From NCBI RefSeq assembly GCF_050717545.1, contig NZ_JBOITN010000029.1, positions 96,802-160,801 on the forward strand: a stretch of DNA of 64,000 nt. The letters are read 5' to 3'. The notes beneath the pieces were generated by a model. That model ran no database searches. It worked only from the letters and a program-made list of their open reading frames with translations, and was not told the DNA's origin. Positions 1 through 8,606 of the stretch are shown here, piece after piece. Position 1 is the stretch's first letter. Every line of letters begins with the position of its first letter. The DNA is from Clostridium_AD sp050717545. GTDB taxonomy: Bacteria; Bacillota; Clostridia; Clostridiales; Clostridiaceae. The position numbers were made by a program, and so were the translations under genes.

Positions 1-1
1 A

Positions 2-421
2 ATACTACAATATATAGTTTTTAAAACCAAAACAGGTAAAGCAATGAGAGCAGCTTCTTTTGATAAGGATGCGGCGGCTCTTATGGGCATTAACGTAAAT
101 TATATTATTTCTGTAACATTTGCAATTGGATCTGCCCTTGCAGGAGCAGCGGGAGTTCTATTTGGAATTTTATATTCCAGTATTGATCCTTATATGGGAA
201 TAATGCCAGGACTCAAAGCCTTTGTAGCAGCAGTACTAGGTGGAATTGGCATAATTCCAGGTGCTCTATGGGGAGGATTAATCCTGGGAGTAGTTGAGAC
301 CTTTAGTAAGGTTTATATATCATCTAGTTACTCAGATGCAATCGCATTTTCGATTCTTATTATTATTTTGATTGTAAAACCTTCTGGTCTACTTGGTAAG
401 AAAACCAGAGAGAAAGTGTAG
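2..421 (+). CDS. livH: Branched-chain amino acid ABC transporter permease LivH (3' part)
   Basis: This is the C-terminal part of a LivH-type inner-membrane permease. The gene is cut by the left edge: the reading frame is open from base 2, and the residues before the first internal Met (KTKTGKAMRA) are the typical LivH cytoplasmic loop, so the Met at base 44 is not the start. About 139 residues remain, with three or four hydrophobic segments and the family-typical stretch PGLKAFVAAVLGGIG. LivH forms the membrane channel with LivM for Leu/Ile/Val uptake, powered by LivG and LivF. livM follows after 10 bases in the same operon. The periplasmic-type binding protein (LivJ/K) would lie to the left, outside the window. 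Confidence 0.93.
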   Translation: MLQYIVFKTKTGKAMRAASFDKDAAALMGINVNYIISVTFAIGSALAGAAGVLFGILYSSIDPYMGIMPGLKAFVAAVLGGIGIIPGALWGGLILGVVETFSKVYISSSYSDAIAFSILIIILIVKPSGLLGKKTREKV

Positions 422-431
422 GTGATGAAAC

Positions 432-1376
432 GTGAAAAAAGAGTTTAGAAATACTATTATATTACTTGTTAGTTCGATTATATTATTTGTTATTTTAACT
501 ATTTTAATGGAGATTGAAATACTCAATATGTATTATTCAAGAATAGTAATTTTAATTTGTATCAATGTTATTCTTGCTGTAAGTTTAAACCTAATTATTG
601 GAGTTACAGGCCAACTTACGCTAGGACATGCAGGTTTTATGTCCATAGGAGCTTATGCTGCTGCAATGTTTACAATGGAAATAAATGCACCGTTTTTTAT
701 TGCCCTACTTATGGGCGGAATAATTGCCGGTGGAATTGGATTTTTAATTGGGCTTCCTACTTTGAGGCTCAAGGGTGATTATCTTGCAATTACAACATTA
801 GGATTTGGAGAGATAATTAGAGTAGTTATTACTAATATAGATGCACTTGGAGGTGGACGTGGACTCTCTGGAATACCTCCTAAAACGAATTTTGCATGGG
901 TATTTTTTATAATGGTATTTACAATTTTAATAATCTATAACATAGGGCGTTCATCTCAAGGAAGAGCTATGATGTCGGTTCGTGAAGATGAAATAGCAGC
1001 AGAAGCTATGGGAATTAATACTACAAAATATAAAATTATGGCTTTTGTTACTGGCTCTTTTTTTGCAGGCATTGCAGGTGGACTATTTTCTCATTACCTA
1101 ATGTATATTAAACCAGAACAGTTTAATTTCTTGAAATCAGTAGAGCTTGTAACCTATGTAGTTATGGGTGGTATGGGAAGCCTTACTGGTAGCGTTATTT
1201 CAACAGGGATACTTACAATTCTTCCAGAAGCTTTAAGATTCTTAAACGATTATAGGATGATTATATATCCACTAGCGCTTATCGTTATTATGAGATTTAG
1301 GCCCCAAGGTTTAATGGGGACAAAGGAAATATCTATGAAGGTGTTCAATAGATATTCAAAAGGGAGTGATAAATAA
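432..1376 (+). CDS. livM: Branched-chain amino acid ABC transporter permease LivM
   Basis: This is the second membrane subunit of the branched-chain amino acid importer, 314 residues, with about eight or nine hydrophobic segments. The motif GVTGQLTLGHAGFMSIGAY near residue 60 is the LivM/LivH signature, and the loop around residues 175-195 (SSQGRAMMSVREDEIAAEAMG) contacts the ATPases. The start is GTG at 432, chosen because AGGTGAT lies just upstream. The stop codon shares one base with the livG start, so translation is probably coupled. Substrate is inferred from the family; related systems also carry amides or urea, which cannot be excluded without the binding protein. Confidence 0.94.
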   Translation: MKKEFRNTIILLVSSIILFVILTILMEIEILNMYYSRIVILICINVILAVSLNLIIGVTGQLTLGHAGFMSIGAYAAAMFTMEINAPFFIALLMGGIIAGGIGFLIGLPTLRLKGDYLAITTLGFGEIIRVVITNIDALGGGRGLSGIPPKTNFAWVFFIMVFTILIIYNIGRSSQGRAMMSVREDEIAAEAMGINTTKYKIMAFVTGSFFAGIAGGLFSHYLMYIKPEQFNFLKSVELVTYVVMGGMGSLTGSVISTGILTILPEALRFLNDYRMIIYPLALIVIMRFRPQGLMGTKEISMKVFNRYSKGSDK

Positions 1377-2149
1377 TGTCACTACTAAAAGTAGATAAAC
1401 TTACAATAAAGTTTGGTGGACTTACAGCTGTTTCTGATTTTTCACTTAACATGAGTGATCATGATCTTGTAGGTTTAATTGGACCTAATGGAGCTGGAAA
1501 GACTACAATATTTAATATGTTAACAGGAGTTTATTCCCCTACATCCGGGAATATAGAATTCAATGGAGAATTTATACAAGGAATAAAACCATATGAGATT
1601 ACTAAAAAAAGGATTGCTAGGACTTTTCAGAATATAAGGTTATTTAAGAATTTGACAGTCTTAGATAATGTCAAAATATCTTTTAATTATAATGTAAAAT
1701 ATAGTTTATTTCATGCCATATTTAGACTTCCAAAGTTTAATAAAGAGGAAGTCGAAATTGAAGCCAGAGCACTTAAGATCCTCAAAGTGTTTAATCTTGA
1801 TTGTAAAAGGGACGAACTTGCATGTAATTTGCCTTATGGAGAGCAACGAAGACTTGAAATTGCAAGGGCACTAGCTGCAGAACCTAAGTTATTACTGCTA
1901 GATGAACCTGCAGCGGGTATGAATCCACAAGAGACTCATGAATTAATGGAGCTTATAAACTGGGTAAGAGATGAATTTAAAATAGCTATATTACTAATTG
2001 AACACGATATGAAACTAGTTATGGGAGTTTGCGAGCGAATAGTAGTAGTAGATTATGGTAAGGTAATTGCAGAGGGAACTCCAGATGAAATAAAGAATAA
2101 CCCTAAGGTAATTGAGGCGTACCTTGGAGAGGAGGTAGCAGATGCTTAA
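1376..2149 (+). CDS. livG: Branched-chain amino acid ABC transporter ATP-binding protein LivG
   Basis: This is a cytoplasmic ATPase subunit, 257 residues. The Walker A motif GPNGAGKTT is at residues 36-44. The signature loop reads LPYGEQRRLEIARAL, the slightly degenerate form usual for LivG, and is followed by the Walker B motif LLLLDEPAAG and the switch histidine in LLIEHDM. LivG subunits keep a longer insert after the Q-loop (TFQNIRLFKNLTVLDNV), which is seen here. It overlaps livM by one base and livF by eight, so the four liv genes form one tight operon. It energises uptake through LivH/LivM together with LivF. Confidence 0.95.
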   Translation: MSLLKVDKLTIKFGGLTAVSDFSLNMSDHDLVGLIGPNGAGKTTIFNMLTGVYSPTSGNIEFNGEFIQGIKPYEITKKRIARTFQNIRLFKNLTVLDNVKISFNYNVKYSLFHAIFRLPKFNKEEVEIEARALKILKVFNLDCKRDELACNLPYGEQRRLEIARALAAEPKLLLLDEPAAGMNPQETHELMELINWVRDEFKIAILLIEHDMKLVMGVCERIVVVDYGKVIAEGTPDEIKNNPKVIEAYLGEEVADA

Positions 2150-2846
2150 AATAGAAGGGTTAAATGTAAATTATGGTGCAATACACGCATTGCATGATAT
2201 TAGTATAAACGTAAAAGCTGGAGAAATAGTTACACTTATAGGTGCTAATGGAGCTGGTAAAACTTCCATCTTAAGAGCTATTTCTGGTCTTATTCCAATA
2301 AAATCAGGAAGTGTATTGTTTGAGGATAAGCCGATTCACAGCACTCCTGCATATAAACTTTCAAAGCTTGGGATTGCGCATGTGCCTGAAGGAAGAAGAA
2401 TATTTGCAAACATGTCAGTTATGGAAAATCTTGAACTAGGAGCTTATATTAGAAATGATAAGCAGAATATAGCAAAGGATTATGAAATGGTATTTGACAA
2501 ATTCCCAAGGCTCAAAGAAAGATTAAAACAGATGGCGGGTACATTAAGTGGTGGAGAACAGCAAATGCTCGCAATGGGAAGAGCACTTATGGTAAGACCG
2601 AGAATTTTATTGTTAGATGAGCCATCTATGGGACTTGCACCACTTGTGGTAAGAGATATATTTTCTATAATAAAAGAAATTAATAAGTCAGGAACTACGA
2701 TTTTACTTGTAGAACAAAATGCTCATATGGCACTTTCAATTGCTAATAAAGCATATGTTCTAGAAACTGGAAAAATAATTTTAGAAGGTACTGCTAAGGA
2801 GTTATTATCTAATGATTCTGTAAGAAATGCATATCTTGGTGATTAA
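2142..2846 (+). CDS. livF: Branched-chain amino acid ABC transporter ATP-binding protein LivF
   Basis: This is the second ATPase of the importer, 234 residues, the normal LivF length. Visible motifs are Walker A GANGAGKTS (34-42), the LivF-typical HVPEGRRIFANMSVMENL, the signature LSGGEQQMLAMGRAL, Walker B LLLLDEPSMG and the H-loop VEQNAH. It starts eight bases inside livG with GGAGAGGAGG-like purines upstream. It is the last gene of the operon. A weak hairpin follows, and the next gene has its own promoter. Confidence 0.95.
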   Translation: MLKIEGLNVNYGAIHALHDISINVKAGEIVTLIGANGAGKTSILRAISGLIPIKSGSVLFEDKPIHSTPAYKLSKLGIAHVPEGRRIFANMSVMENLELGAYIRNDKQNIAKDYEMVFDKFPRLKERLKQMAGTLSGGEQQMLAMGRALMVRPRILLLDEPSMGLAPLVVRDIFSIIKEINKSGTTILLVEQNAHMALSIANKAYVLETGKIILEGTAKELLSNDSVRNAYLGD

Positions 2847-2875
2847 GAATTTACTGGTTAAGATTTATGGTATTA

Positions 2876-2914
2876 CACATTTACTCACTCCTATATTCGG
2901 GTGAGTTATTTGTG
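2876..2914 (+). terminator. Possible weak terminator of the liv operon
   Basis: There is an imperfect inverted repeat with ACTCAC paired to GTGAGT as its core and CACA/TGTG at its base. It sits 30 bases after the livF stop. The uridine tract after it is interrupted, so it is a weaker candidate than the other terminators in this window. Confidence 0.4.
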
Positions 2915-2973
2915 CGGATTTAAAGATTTTTGTTTATTAATAACATAAGACATAGTCAGTAACTAGAATATAA

Positions 2974-3002
2974 TTGTATATAGTATTTAAACAGGCTATA
3001 AT
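2974..3002 (+). promoter_or_regulatory. Sigma-A-type promoter for the zinc-ribbon gene
   Basis: TTGTAT at 2974-2979 and TATAAT at 2997-3002 are separated by exactly 17 bases, about 60 bases before the start codon of the zinc-ribbon gene. I identified it by pattern only. Confidence 0.55.
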
Positions 3003-3062
3003 ATAGTAGATGTGCGACATATTGTTTATTTTATATAGTTACATAAATTTTGGAGGGAACCT

Positions 3063-4586
3063 ATGATTTGCAACAGCTGTAATAATGAATTTATTAATAT
3101 TAACGGATTAAAATTTTGTCCATATTGTGGAGAGAAAATAGAAGGAAAAATAAATTTAGAGGATGAACAAAATGCTAATAAAAAAGCTCAATTTACGCAA
3201 GATATGCCAGTGATAACGAAAAAAGATATAAATAAGTACAAAAGAGATAAGTTTTTAGAAAGTTTTAAAAAGACATTTATAAAAATGAAGGTAATTATAC
3301 CTCTAATAGTATTGCTTGGAGTTATAGGAGGGGGAATGCTTTTATATACTGTTCTTATAGTTAAACCAGTTTCTGATGTTCGAATTAAAGAAGATTTGCT
3401 TGGCAAAGTAGTGACACTTCCTAAAGGGACAAGCATAAAAATAGACAAGGATAACATAAAAAAATTCACCGTACAAAGTAGGAGTACAGATAAGACCAAG
3501 GACAGTATAAAATTAGAAGTAACGCTAGAGAATGGAGTCGTAGAGGCAAAAACTATAATGTCTGTAGTATATTTATATGAAGGCAAAAATCAATGGAAAT
3601 CAAGTGGTAAGCTTGTGCTTGATAGACTTATGACCTTAAAACCAGTGGTAGGGATGGATGAAAAAAAGTTTTTAATTGAATTAAAGAAGTTAAGTATATC
3701 AATTTCGGATACACCTATGGTATTAGGTGGTGCAGACATTAAAAATATTGATATATCAGAAAAAACGCCAAATCTAGAAAGTGGAAAAGAAGAAATTTTG
3801 ATTGACACGACTGTAGATAGTGGACTTTTATCTTCTACAGGAAAGATTAAGTGTAATCTTGTTTTTGAGAATGAAGCCTGGAGAATTGATACTATTGAAA
3901 GAAATGGGACGGATGATTTCGTACTAGGAATATCACCAACTTTTTCTGACGAAAAGGTTATTGAAATTATAAAAGACCAAGGATTTTCAAAAACGGTGTC
4001 TTATGCAAGATTTTTTGATGGAAAAGGTTTTTTAGTAAATTATAAATTCACTAAAAGTATTAAAATAACTGGCAAAAAATTTGATGCACAAAATGGTACA
4101 TTAAACGTTACATCTAGTAGGCAAAATGCAGCAGGAGAGATTAACTCAGTGCTTTTAAATGATTATACCTTTTCTATATCACTTAAAAAGTTGTCATTTT
4201 TAAGTGAATCAAAAACTACAGTTAATAGTGGTGATATAAACGATGTAACTGCAGAGAAAGTTATATCTACAATAGAAGATGCTGAAGTTCAAGGGAGTAA
4301 TTTACTGTTTTGGTGGTCTAATAGCCATAAGATAACAACAAAGGAAGCAAAGACATTTAAAGTGGATAAAATGTTATCCAAAGAAGGCTCTGAAAACATT
4401 AAATATGTTTATGGTAATATTACATATAAAGATGATAAAAACACCGAAAATACAAAAGCGTATTTTGTAGCATTATATTTTCTTGTTTATGATGAAGGTA
4501 ACGGGTATAATTGGAAACTAGATAAGGTATATGGTGAAGATTCACCTAATTATGATATTTATAGCAAAGAAGCTAATATTCAATAA
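3063..4586 (+). CDS. Zinc-ribbon domain membrane-anchored protein of unknown function
   Basis: This 507-residue protein begins with a small cytoplasmic zinc ribbon (two CxxC pairs: Cys3/Cys6 and Cys19/Cys22). A lysine-rich linker and one membrane helix at about residues 77-100 (IIPLIVLLGVIGGGMLLYTVLIV) follow, then roughly 400 residues predicted to lie outside the membrane. The outer part is rich in beta-type sequence and Lys/Ser/Thr and contains repeated NTF2-like or TcaA/YvbJ-like features. That architecture resembles the TcaA/YvbJ group of cell-envelope proteins, but I cannot assign a function. The RBS GGAGG lies seven bases before the ATG. It has its own promoter and appears monocistronic. 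Confidence 0.85.
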   Translation: MICNSCNNEFININGLKFCPYCGEKIEGKINLEDEQNANKKAQFTQDMPVITKKDINKYKRDKFLESFKKTFIKMKVIIPLIVLLGVIGGGMLLYTVLIVKPVSDVRIKEDLLGKVVTLPKGTSIKIDKDNIKKFTVQSRSTDKTKDSIKLEVTLENGVVEAKTIMSVVYLYEGKNQWKSSGKLVLDRLMTLKPVVGMDEKKFLIELKKLSISISDTPMVLGGADIKNIDISEKTPNLESGKEEILIDTTVDSGLLSSTGKIKCNLVFENEAWRIDTIERNGTDDFVLGISPTFSDEKVIEIIKDQGFSKTVSYARFFDGKGFLVNYKFTKSIKITGKKFDAQNGTLNVTSSRQNAAGEINSVLLNDYTFSISLKKLSFLSESKTTVNSGDINDVTAEKVISTIEDAEVQGSNLLFWWSNSHKITTKEAKTFKVDKMLSKEGSENIKYVYGNITYKDDKNTENTKAYFVALYFLVYDEGNGYNWKLDKVYGEDSPNYDIYSKEANIQ

Positions 4587-4815
4587 AAGGACTTGCAGGT
4601 ATTATTGTAATAAGGCTACGATGATTTAGTAGTAAGTTACACATTGGATAAACGTGAGTGCTGTATAGGCATCAAAGGGTAAAGATAATTCGGATAGAGG
4701 CTTTTATGTATGGAGCGATTAGGTAGATGTAGGACTGTCTAATGAACTCTAATGGAACTTTGGTGGCCAATCATGGACATATGAATAGCATATAAATAAA
4801 ATTGGAGGCTAAAAT
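4587..4815 (+). other. Intergenic stretch with raised G+C, possible structured RNA or gene remnant
   Basis: About 230 bases lie between the zinc-ribbon gene and the sugar kinase. Hand counting gives 35-38% G+C over 4620-4740, against about 20-25% in most other spacers here, and G exceeds C strongly on the plus strand. No open reading frame with a plausible RBS runs through it. I recognise no known riboswitch family, T-box or tRNA. The last 15 bases carry the RBS of the kinase. Confidence 0.35.
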
Positions 4816-5775
4816 ATGGAAGGTAATAGAGGGAATGTCTCTAAGAAGGTATTCTGCATTGGGGAACTTCTTATAGATTTTGTATGCAAGGATTTAGGAA
4901 CAAGCTTAGCTGTAGGCGCTAATTTTGAAAAGAAGGCTGGGGGAGCTCCAGCTAACGTTGCTGCATCAATTGCAAAGCTTGGAGGTCATGCATACTTTTT
5001 AGGTAAAGTGGGAAATGATTCTTTTGGTGTTTTTTTAGAAGATACACTTAAAGAAGTAAATGTGGATACGTCAATGCTTATAAAAGGTGGAAATACCACA
5101 TTAGCTTTTGTTTCCATAGATTCAAATGGTGAGAGAGACTTTAAGTTTTTTAGAGGAGCAGATGCTGATTATTCTTTTGATGATATAGATTTTATAAAGA
5201 TAAAAAAAGATGATATTGTGCATTTTGGTTCTGCCACAGGATTTTTAAAGGGTAAATTAAGAAAAACATATTTTGAGTTATTAGATTATGCAGTGGAGAA
5301 TAAAATGTTTATTTCCTTTGATCCTAATTACAGAGATGCATTAATAAGCGATACTAAGTCATTTGCAAGGGATTCTATTAAATTTATAGAAAAATCAGAT
5401 TTTGTAAAACTTAGTGATGAAGAGGCAGTCATTATAACAGGAAAAGAAAATCTAGAAGAATCTTTAGATGAAATATTAAATATGGGTGCTAAAACTGTAT
5501 GCATAACATTAGGAGCAAAAGGTACATTACTTGCAACAAAAGAGGAAAAAATAATAATACCTTCAATGAAAATTAAACAGGTAGATTCCACAGGTGCTGG
5601 AGATGCATTTGTTGGTGCTATGTTATGCCAAATAGCTAAAAATCAGAGGGATTTGAATTTTAATACTCTTTCTAATTACGTTGAATTTGCAAATAAGGTT
5701 GGAGCAATTACATGTTTGAATTTTGGAGCTATATGCTCAATGCCATTAATAGAAGATATAAAAGAAAGGGAATGA
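4816..5775 (+). CDS. PfkB-family carbohydrate kinase (probable fructokinase)
   Basis: This is a 319-residue ribokinase/PfkB-fold sugar kinase that phosphorylates a sugar with ATP in the cytoplasm. The N-terminal signature is GGAPANVAASIAKLGG (about residues 36-51), and the C-terminal signature DSTGAGDAFVGAM near residue 258 holds the catalytic Asp in GAGD. The length and the FCIGELLIDF start fit fructokinases (EC 2.7.1.4) best, but ribokinase-, KDG kinase- or 5-dehydro-2-deoxygluconokinase-type substrates cannot be excluded. GGAGG is eight bases before the ATG. No transporter or sugar hydrolase sits beside it, so context does not decide the substrate. The stop codon lies inside the left arm of the following terminator. 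Confidence 0.88.
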   Translation: MEGNRGNVSKKVFCIGELLIDFVCKDLGTSLAVGANFEKKAGGAPANVAASIAKLGGHAYFLGKVGNDSFGVFLEDTLKEVNVDTSMLIKGGNTTLAFVSIDSNGERDFKFFRGADADYSFDDIDFIKIKKDDIVHFGSATGFLKGKLRKTYFELLDYAVENKMFISFDPNYRDALISDTKSFARDSIKFIEKSDFVKLSDEEAVIITGKENLEESLDEILNMGAKTVCITLGAKGTLLATKEEKIIIPSMKIKQVDSTGAGDAFVGAMLCQIAKNQRDLNFNTLSNYVEFANKVGAITCLNFGAICSMPLIEDIKERE

Positions 5776-5797
5776 AAATATTCATTCCCTTATTTTT
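5766..5797. terminator. Bidirectional intrinsic terminator between the kinase and msrB
   Basis: This is a perfect 10-bp stem, AAGGGAATGA paired with TCATTCCCTT, with a 6-base loop. It is followed by a T tract on the plus strand and preceded by A-rich sequence for the minus strand. It overlaps the stop codons of both convergent genes. Confidence 0.85.
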
Positions 5798-6245
5798 TGA
5801 ACAATTTTAGGTAGTCTTCGTATCCCTCATTCTCAAGTTTATCAACGGGTATAAATTTTAATGCAGCGCTATTTATGCAATACCTAAGTCCTCCCTCAGC
5901 TCTGGGACCATCACTGAATAAATGTCCCAAATGACTATCGCCATACTTACTTCTAACTTCAGTTCTAAGCATTCCATGAGTTAAGTCTTTATTTTCTTTC
6001 ACATTCTCATCTTCCACAGGTTTCGTAAAGCTAGGCCAGCCACAACCTGAGTCAAATTTATTAATTGATGTAAACAAAGGCTCTCCGCTATTAATATCTA
6101 CATAAAGTCCCTCTGCTTTATTATCCCAGAACTCATTCTCAAACGATCTTTCAGTTCCATTTTCCTGAGTTGTTTCAAACTGAACCTTCGTGAGTACCTT
6201 TTTTAGATCCTCTTTACTTCTTTTAGTATAAAAATTTTTTTTCAC
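5790..6245 (-). CDS. msrB: Peptide methionine (R)-S-oxide reductase MsrB
   Basis: This 151-residue enzyme reduces methionine-R-sulfoxide in oxidised proteins (EC 1.8.4.12). The catalytic Cys is Cys123 in RYCINSAAL and the probable resolving Cys is Cys68 in SGCGWPSF. The conserved stretches VRSKYGDSHLGHLF and SDGP are present. The usual zinc-binding CxxC pairs are replaced (VDINSGEPLF), so this is the zinc-free form with the Cys in GCGWPSF, as in PilB-type MsrB. It is a stand-alone gene with no msrA in the window. AGGAGG lies just upstream of the start. It converges on the sugar kinase with a shared terminator. Confidence 0.96.
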   Translation of the reverse strand: MKKNFYTKRSKEDLKKVLTKVQFETTQENGTERSFENEFWDNKAEGLYVDINSGEPLFTSINKFDSGCGWPSFTKPVEDENVKENKDLTHGMLRTEVRSKYGDSHLGHLFSDGPRAEGGLRYCINSAALKFIPVDKLENEGYEDYLKLFKK

Positions 6246-6683
6246 AATAATACCTCCTTATAAAGAAATTTATTCTATTTGTAGTTTAAGGCTACACTTT
6301 ATTATTTCAATTTATAAGTATTATATACTAAAAATATCGTAAATAATAGGACAAATATGCTAATAAAATTGCTGCCGGGTATATGGCAATTACGCTGACA
6401 AATTTATAATACTTGAATTATTCTTATCGCCACACTGCGTATAAATGAAATGTTTCTTGCAAATTGGTTTGTAAATATTATAAAGTAAAAGGTGAGTGTG
6501 CAAAAGAAGATACTTTTAGTGATTTTGTAATAAATGGTGTTTAGTTATTAAGCATATGTCATAATTTATTTTTAAAAATTTTATTTATATAATGAATACA
6601 ATTACATAACGTGGCTAACACAGACGTTTAGTAAGAAATTAGTTTTAATAATAAAAAACACGAAAATTTAAACAATTGCAGTA
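6246..6683. other. Long AT-rich spacer between divergent msrB and amt genes
   Basis: No plausible coding frame is seen in this 440-base stretch. It must hold the msrB promoter on the minus strand, which I could not place with confidence. Several short inverted repeats occur, as expected for such AT-rich DNA. Confidence 0.5.
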
Positions 6684-6712
6684 TTGACAAAACAACATTT
6701 ATAATCTATTAT
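6684..6712 (+). promoter_or_regulatory. Promoter of the amt-PII gene
   Basis: A consensus TTGACA at 6684-6689 is followed after 17 bases by TATTAT at 6707-6712, with an overlapping TATAAT at 6710-6715. The predicted 5' leader is about 130 bases long. Confidence 0.6.
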
Positions 6713-6735
6713 AATATAAATAGTATAAGTAAAAT

Positions 6736-6841
6736 CGTTAAGGAGTTTATAAATCTTTAACGCTATTATTTAAAAGAAATTATATTATACAAAGGTGTAT
6801 ATCTATTTAATAATAATGTAGAATATATACCATATTATTAG
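6736..6841 (+). promoter_or_regulatory. Two hairpins in the amt-PII 5' leader
   Basis: Stem 1 pairs CGTTAAGGA (6736-6744) with TCTTTAACG (6754-6762). Stem 2 pairs GGTGTATAT (6794-6802) with ATATATACC (6833-6841). Each has nine pairs with one G-U. Stem 2 ends just before the GGGGGG ribosome site. A role in translation or attenuation control is a guess, and the loops do not match the hexaloops of ANTAR targets. Confidence 0.35.
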
Positions 6842-6852
6842 GGGGGATTTTA

Positions 6853-8496
6853 ATGTATTCATCAGTAGATACCATATGGGTTCTATTAGCAACAGCATTA
6901 GTATTTTTTATGCAAGCAGGATTTGCAATGGTAGAGACGGGATTTACAAGGGCAAAAAACGCAGGTAACATTATAATGAAAAACTTAATGGATTTTGCGT
7001 TGGGAACTATTGGGTATTGGGTTATAGGATTCGGACTTATGTTCGGAGCTAGTAAGTATGGAATTGTTGGCACGCTAGACTTATTTGTACGAGGTGATTA
7101 TTCATCAACTATTCCAACCTATGCATTTTTAATTTTTCAAACAGTATTTTGCGCAACAGCTGCTACTATAGTATCTGGAGCAATGGCGGAAAGAACTAAG
7201 TTCATATCTTATCTTATATATTCTGCTGTAATTAGTGCAGTTATATATCCTATTTCGGGTCATTGGATATGGGGTGGTGGATGGCTCGCTCAATTAGGTT
7301 TCCATGACTTTGCAGGATCTACAGCAGTTCACATGGTCGGTGGAGTAGCTGCTCTTGTAGGAGCAAAAATTCTTGGAGCTCGTATTGGGAAATATGATAA
7401 AAATGGAAATCCTAAGGCTATTCCAGGACATAGTATAACGCTTGGAGCACTAGGAGTATTTATTCTTTGGTTCGCTTGGTTCGGATTTAACGGAGGTTCA
7501 ACATTATCTGCTACTGGTGATGATGCTATATTAGCAATGAGTAACATATTTGTTACTACAAATATAGCGGCAGCAACAGCTACTATTGCTGTTATGATTA
7601 TAACTTGGCTACGTTACAAGAAACCAGATGTTTCAATGACACTTAATGGATCACTTGCTGGACTTGTTGCAATAACAGCTGGTTGTGATTTAGTTTCTCC
7701 AATTGGTGCATTCTTTATAGGACTTATTGCAGCATTTGTAGTTGTGTTTGGTATAGAATTTGTAGATAAAAAACTAAAAATTGATGATCCAGTTGGCGCT
7801 ATTGGAGTTCATGGAATGTGCGGTGCTACAGGTACTATATTAGTTGGATTATTTTCATTAGATGGTGGTTTATTTTATGGACACGGTGCTCATTTATTAG
7901 GTGTTCAAATATTAGGAGTTGTGGCTGTAGCGGCTTGGGTTGTCATTACTATGACAATTTTGTTTAATATAATTAAATCTACTGTCGGTCTTAGAGTATC
8001 TAGAGAAGAAGAAATCGCAGGTCTTGATATTGAAGAACATGGTTTAGAAAGCTCTTATGCTGATTTTATGCCAATAACAGCAGATAAGGGTGTAGAAGTA
8101 TCTGAAGCAATACCAGTTAGTATTGAGAAAAGTGATGAAGCTTCAGATGGTCAGGTTAGAGAAGTAGTTGTAATTATGAATAAAAATAAATTTGATTTAT
8201 TTAAAGAAGCTATGGAAAAGATAGGAGTTACAGGTATGACTGTTATAAATGCTCAGGGATGTGGAATGCAAAAGGGTAATACTGAGTTTTATAGGGGTGT
8301 TGAATTAGAAATGCAATTACTTCCTAAGTTAAAGGTTGAGATAGTAATTGCCGAGGTGCCACTAGACTTAGTTATTAAAACTGTTAAAAAGGCTTTATAT
8401 ACTGGCAAAATAGGTGATGGTAAGATTTTTGTATATAACGTAGATAAGGTAATAAAAATTAGAACAGGTGAAGAAGGTAAAGAGGCTATAAAATAG
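6853..8496 (+). CDS. amtB: Ammonium transporter with C-terminal fused PII (GlnK-like) domain
   Basis: This is a 547-residue fusion. Residues 1 to about 390 are an AmtB/Mep ammonium channel with about 11 membrane segments. The pore-histidine motifs are TAVHMVGG (first His) and IGVHGMCG (second His), and the Amt start AMVETGF is present. After an acidic linker (about 395-435) comes a complete PII domain (about 436-547). It has the T-loop including QKGNTEFYRGVE, whose Tyr matches the uridylylated Tyr51 of GlnB/GlnK, the B-loop TGKIGDGKIFV and the C-loop arginine in IKIRTGEEG. The channel brings ammonium in, and PII normally plugs Amt when nitrogen is plentiful, sensing ATP/ADP and 2-oxoglutarate. 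It converges on gdhA. The RBS is GGGGGG, about seven bases before the ATG. Confidence 0.95.
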   Translation: MYSSVDTIWVLLATALVFFMQAGFAMVETGFTRAKNAGNIIMKNLMDFALGTIGYWVIGFGLMFGASKYGIVGTLDLFVRGDYSSTIPTYAFLIFQTVFCATAATIVSGAMAERTKFISYLIYSAVISAVIYPISGHWIWGGGWLAQLGFHDFAGSTAVHMVGGVAALVGAKILGARIGKYDKNGNPKAIPGHSITLGALGVFILWFAWFGFNGGSTLSATGDDAILAMSNIFVTTNIAAATATIAVMIITWLRYKKPDVSMTLNGSLAGLVAITAGCDLVSPIGAFFIGLIAAFVVVFGIEFVDKKLKIDDPVGAIGVHGMCGATGTILVGLFSLDGGLFYGHGAHLLGVQILGVVAVAAWVVITMTILFNIIKSTVGLRVSREEEIAGLDIEEHGLESSYADFMPITADKGVEVSEAIPVSIEKSDEASDGQVREVVVIMNKNKFDLFKEAMEKIGVTGMTVINAQGCGMQKGNTEFYRGVELEMQLLPKLKVEIVIAEVPLDLVIKTVKKALYTGKIGDGKIFVYNVDKVIKIRTGEEGKEAIK

Positions 8497-8528
8497 ATAG
8501 GACTATAAAATTGTAAATAACAAAAAAA

Positions 8529-8564
8529 TAAAGGATGGCTCTTAGCCATTCTTTATTTTTTTTC
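8529..8564 (+). terminator. Intrinsic terminator after amt-PII
   Basis: AAAGGATGGCT (8530-8540) pairs with AGCCATTCTTT (8544-8554), with one G-U pair, and a long T run follows. The A-rich left side may let it also serve gdhA on the other strand. Confidence 0.85.
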
Positions 8565-8606
8565 TTATTTATATAAAATATATCTTAAAACTATGAATAG
8601 ATAATA

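Noticed and set aside
4587..4815. T-box, c-di-GMP, THF or tRNA element before the sugar kinase
   Set aside because: The core sequences of these RNAs are absent, so I only flag the raised G+C.
6736..6841. Amt leader hairpins as an ANTAR-protein target
   Set aside because: ANTAR targets have paired hexanucleotide loops; these loops are nine bases or much longer.
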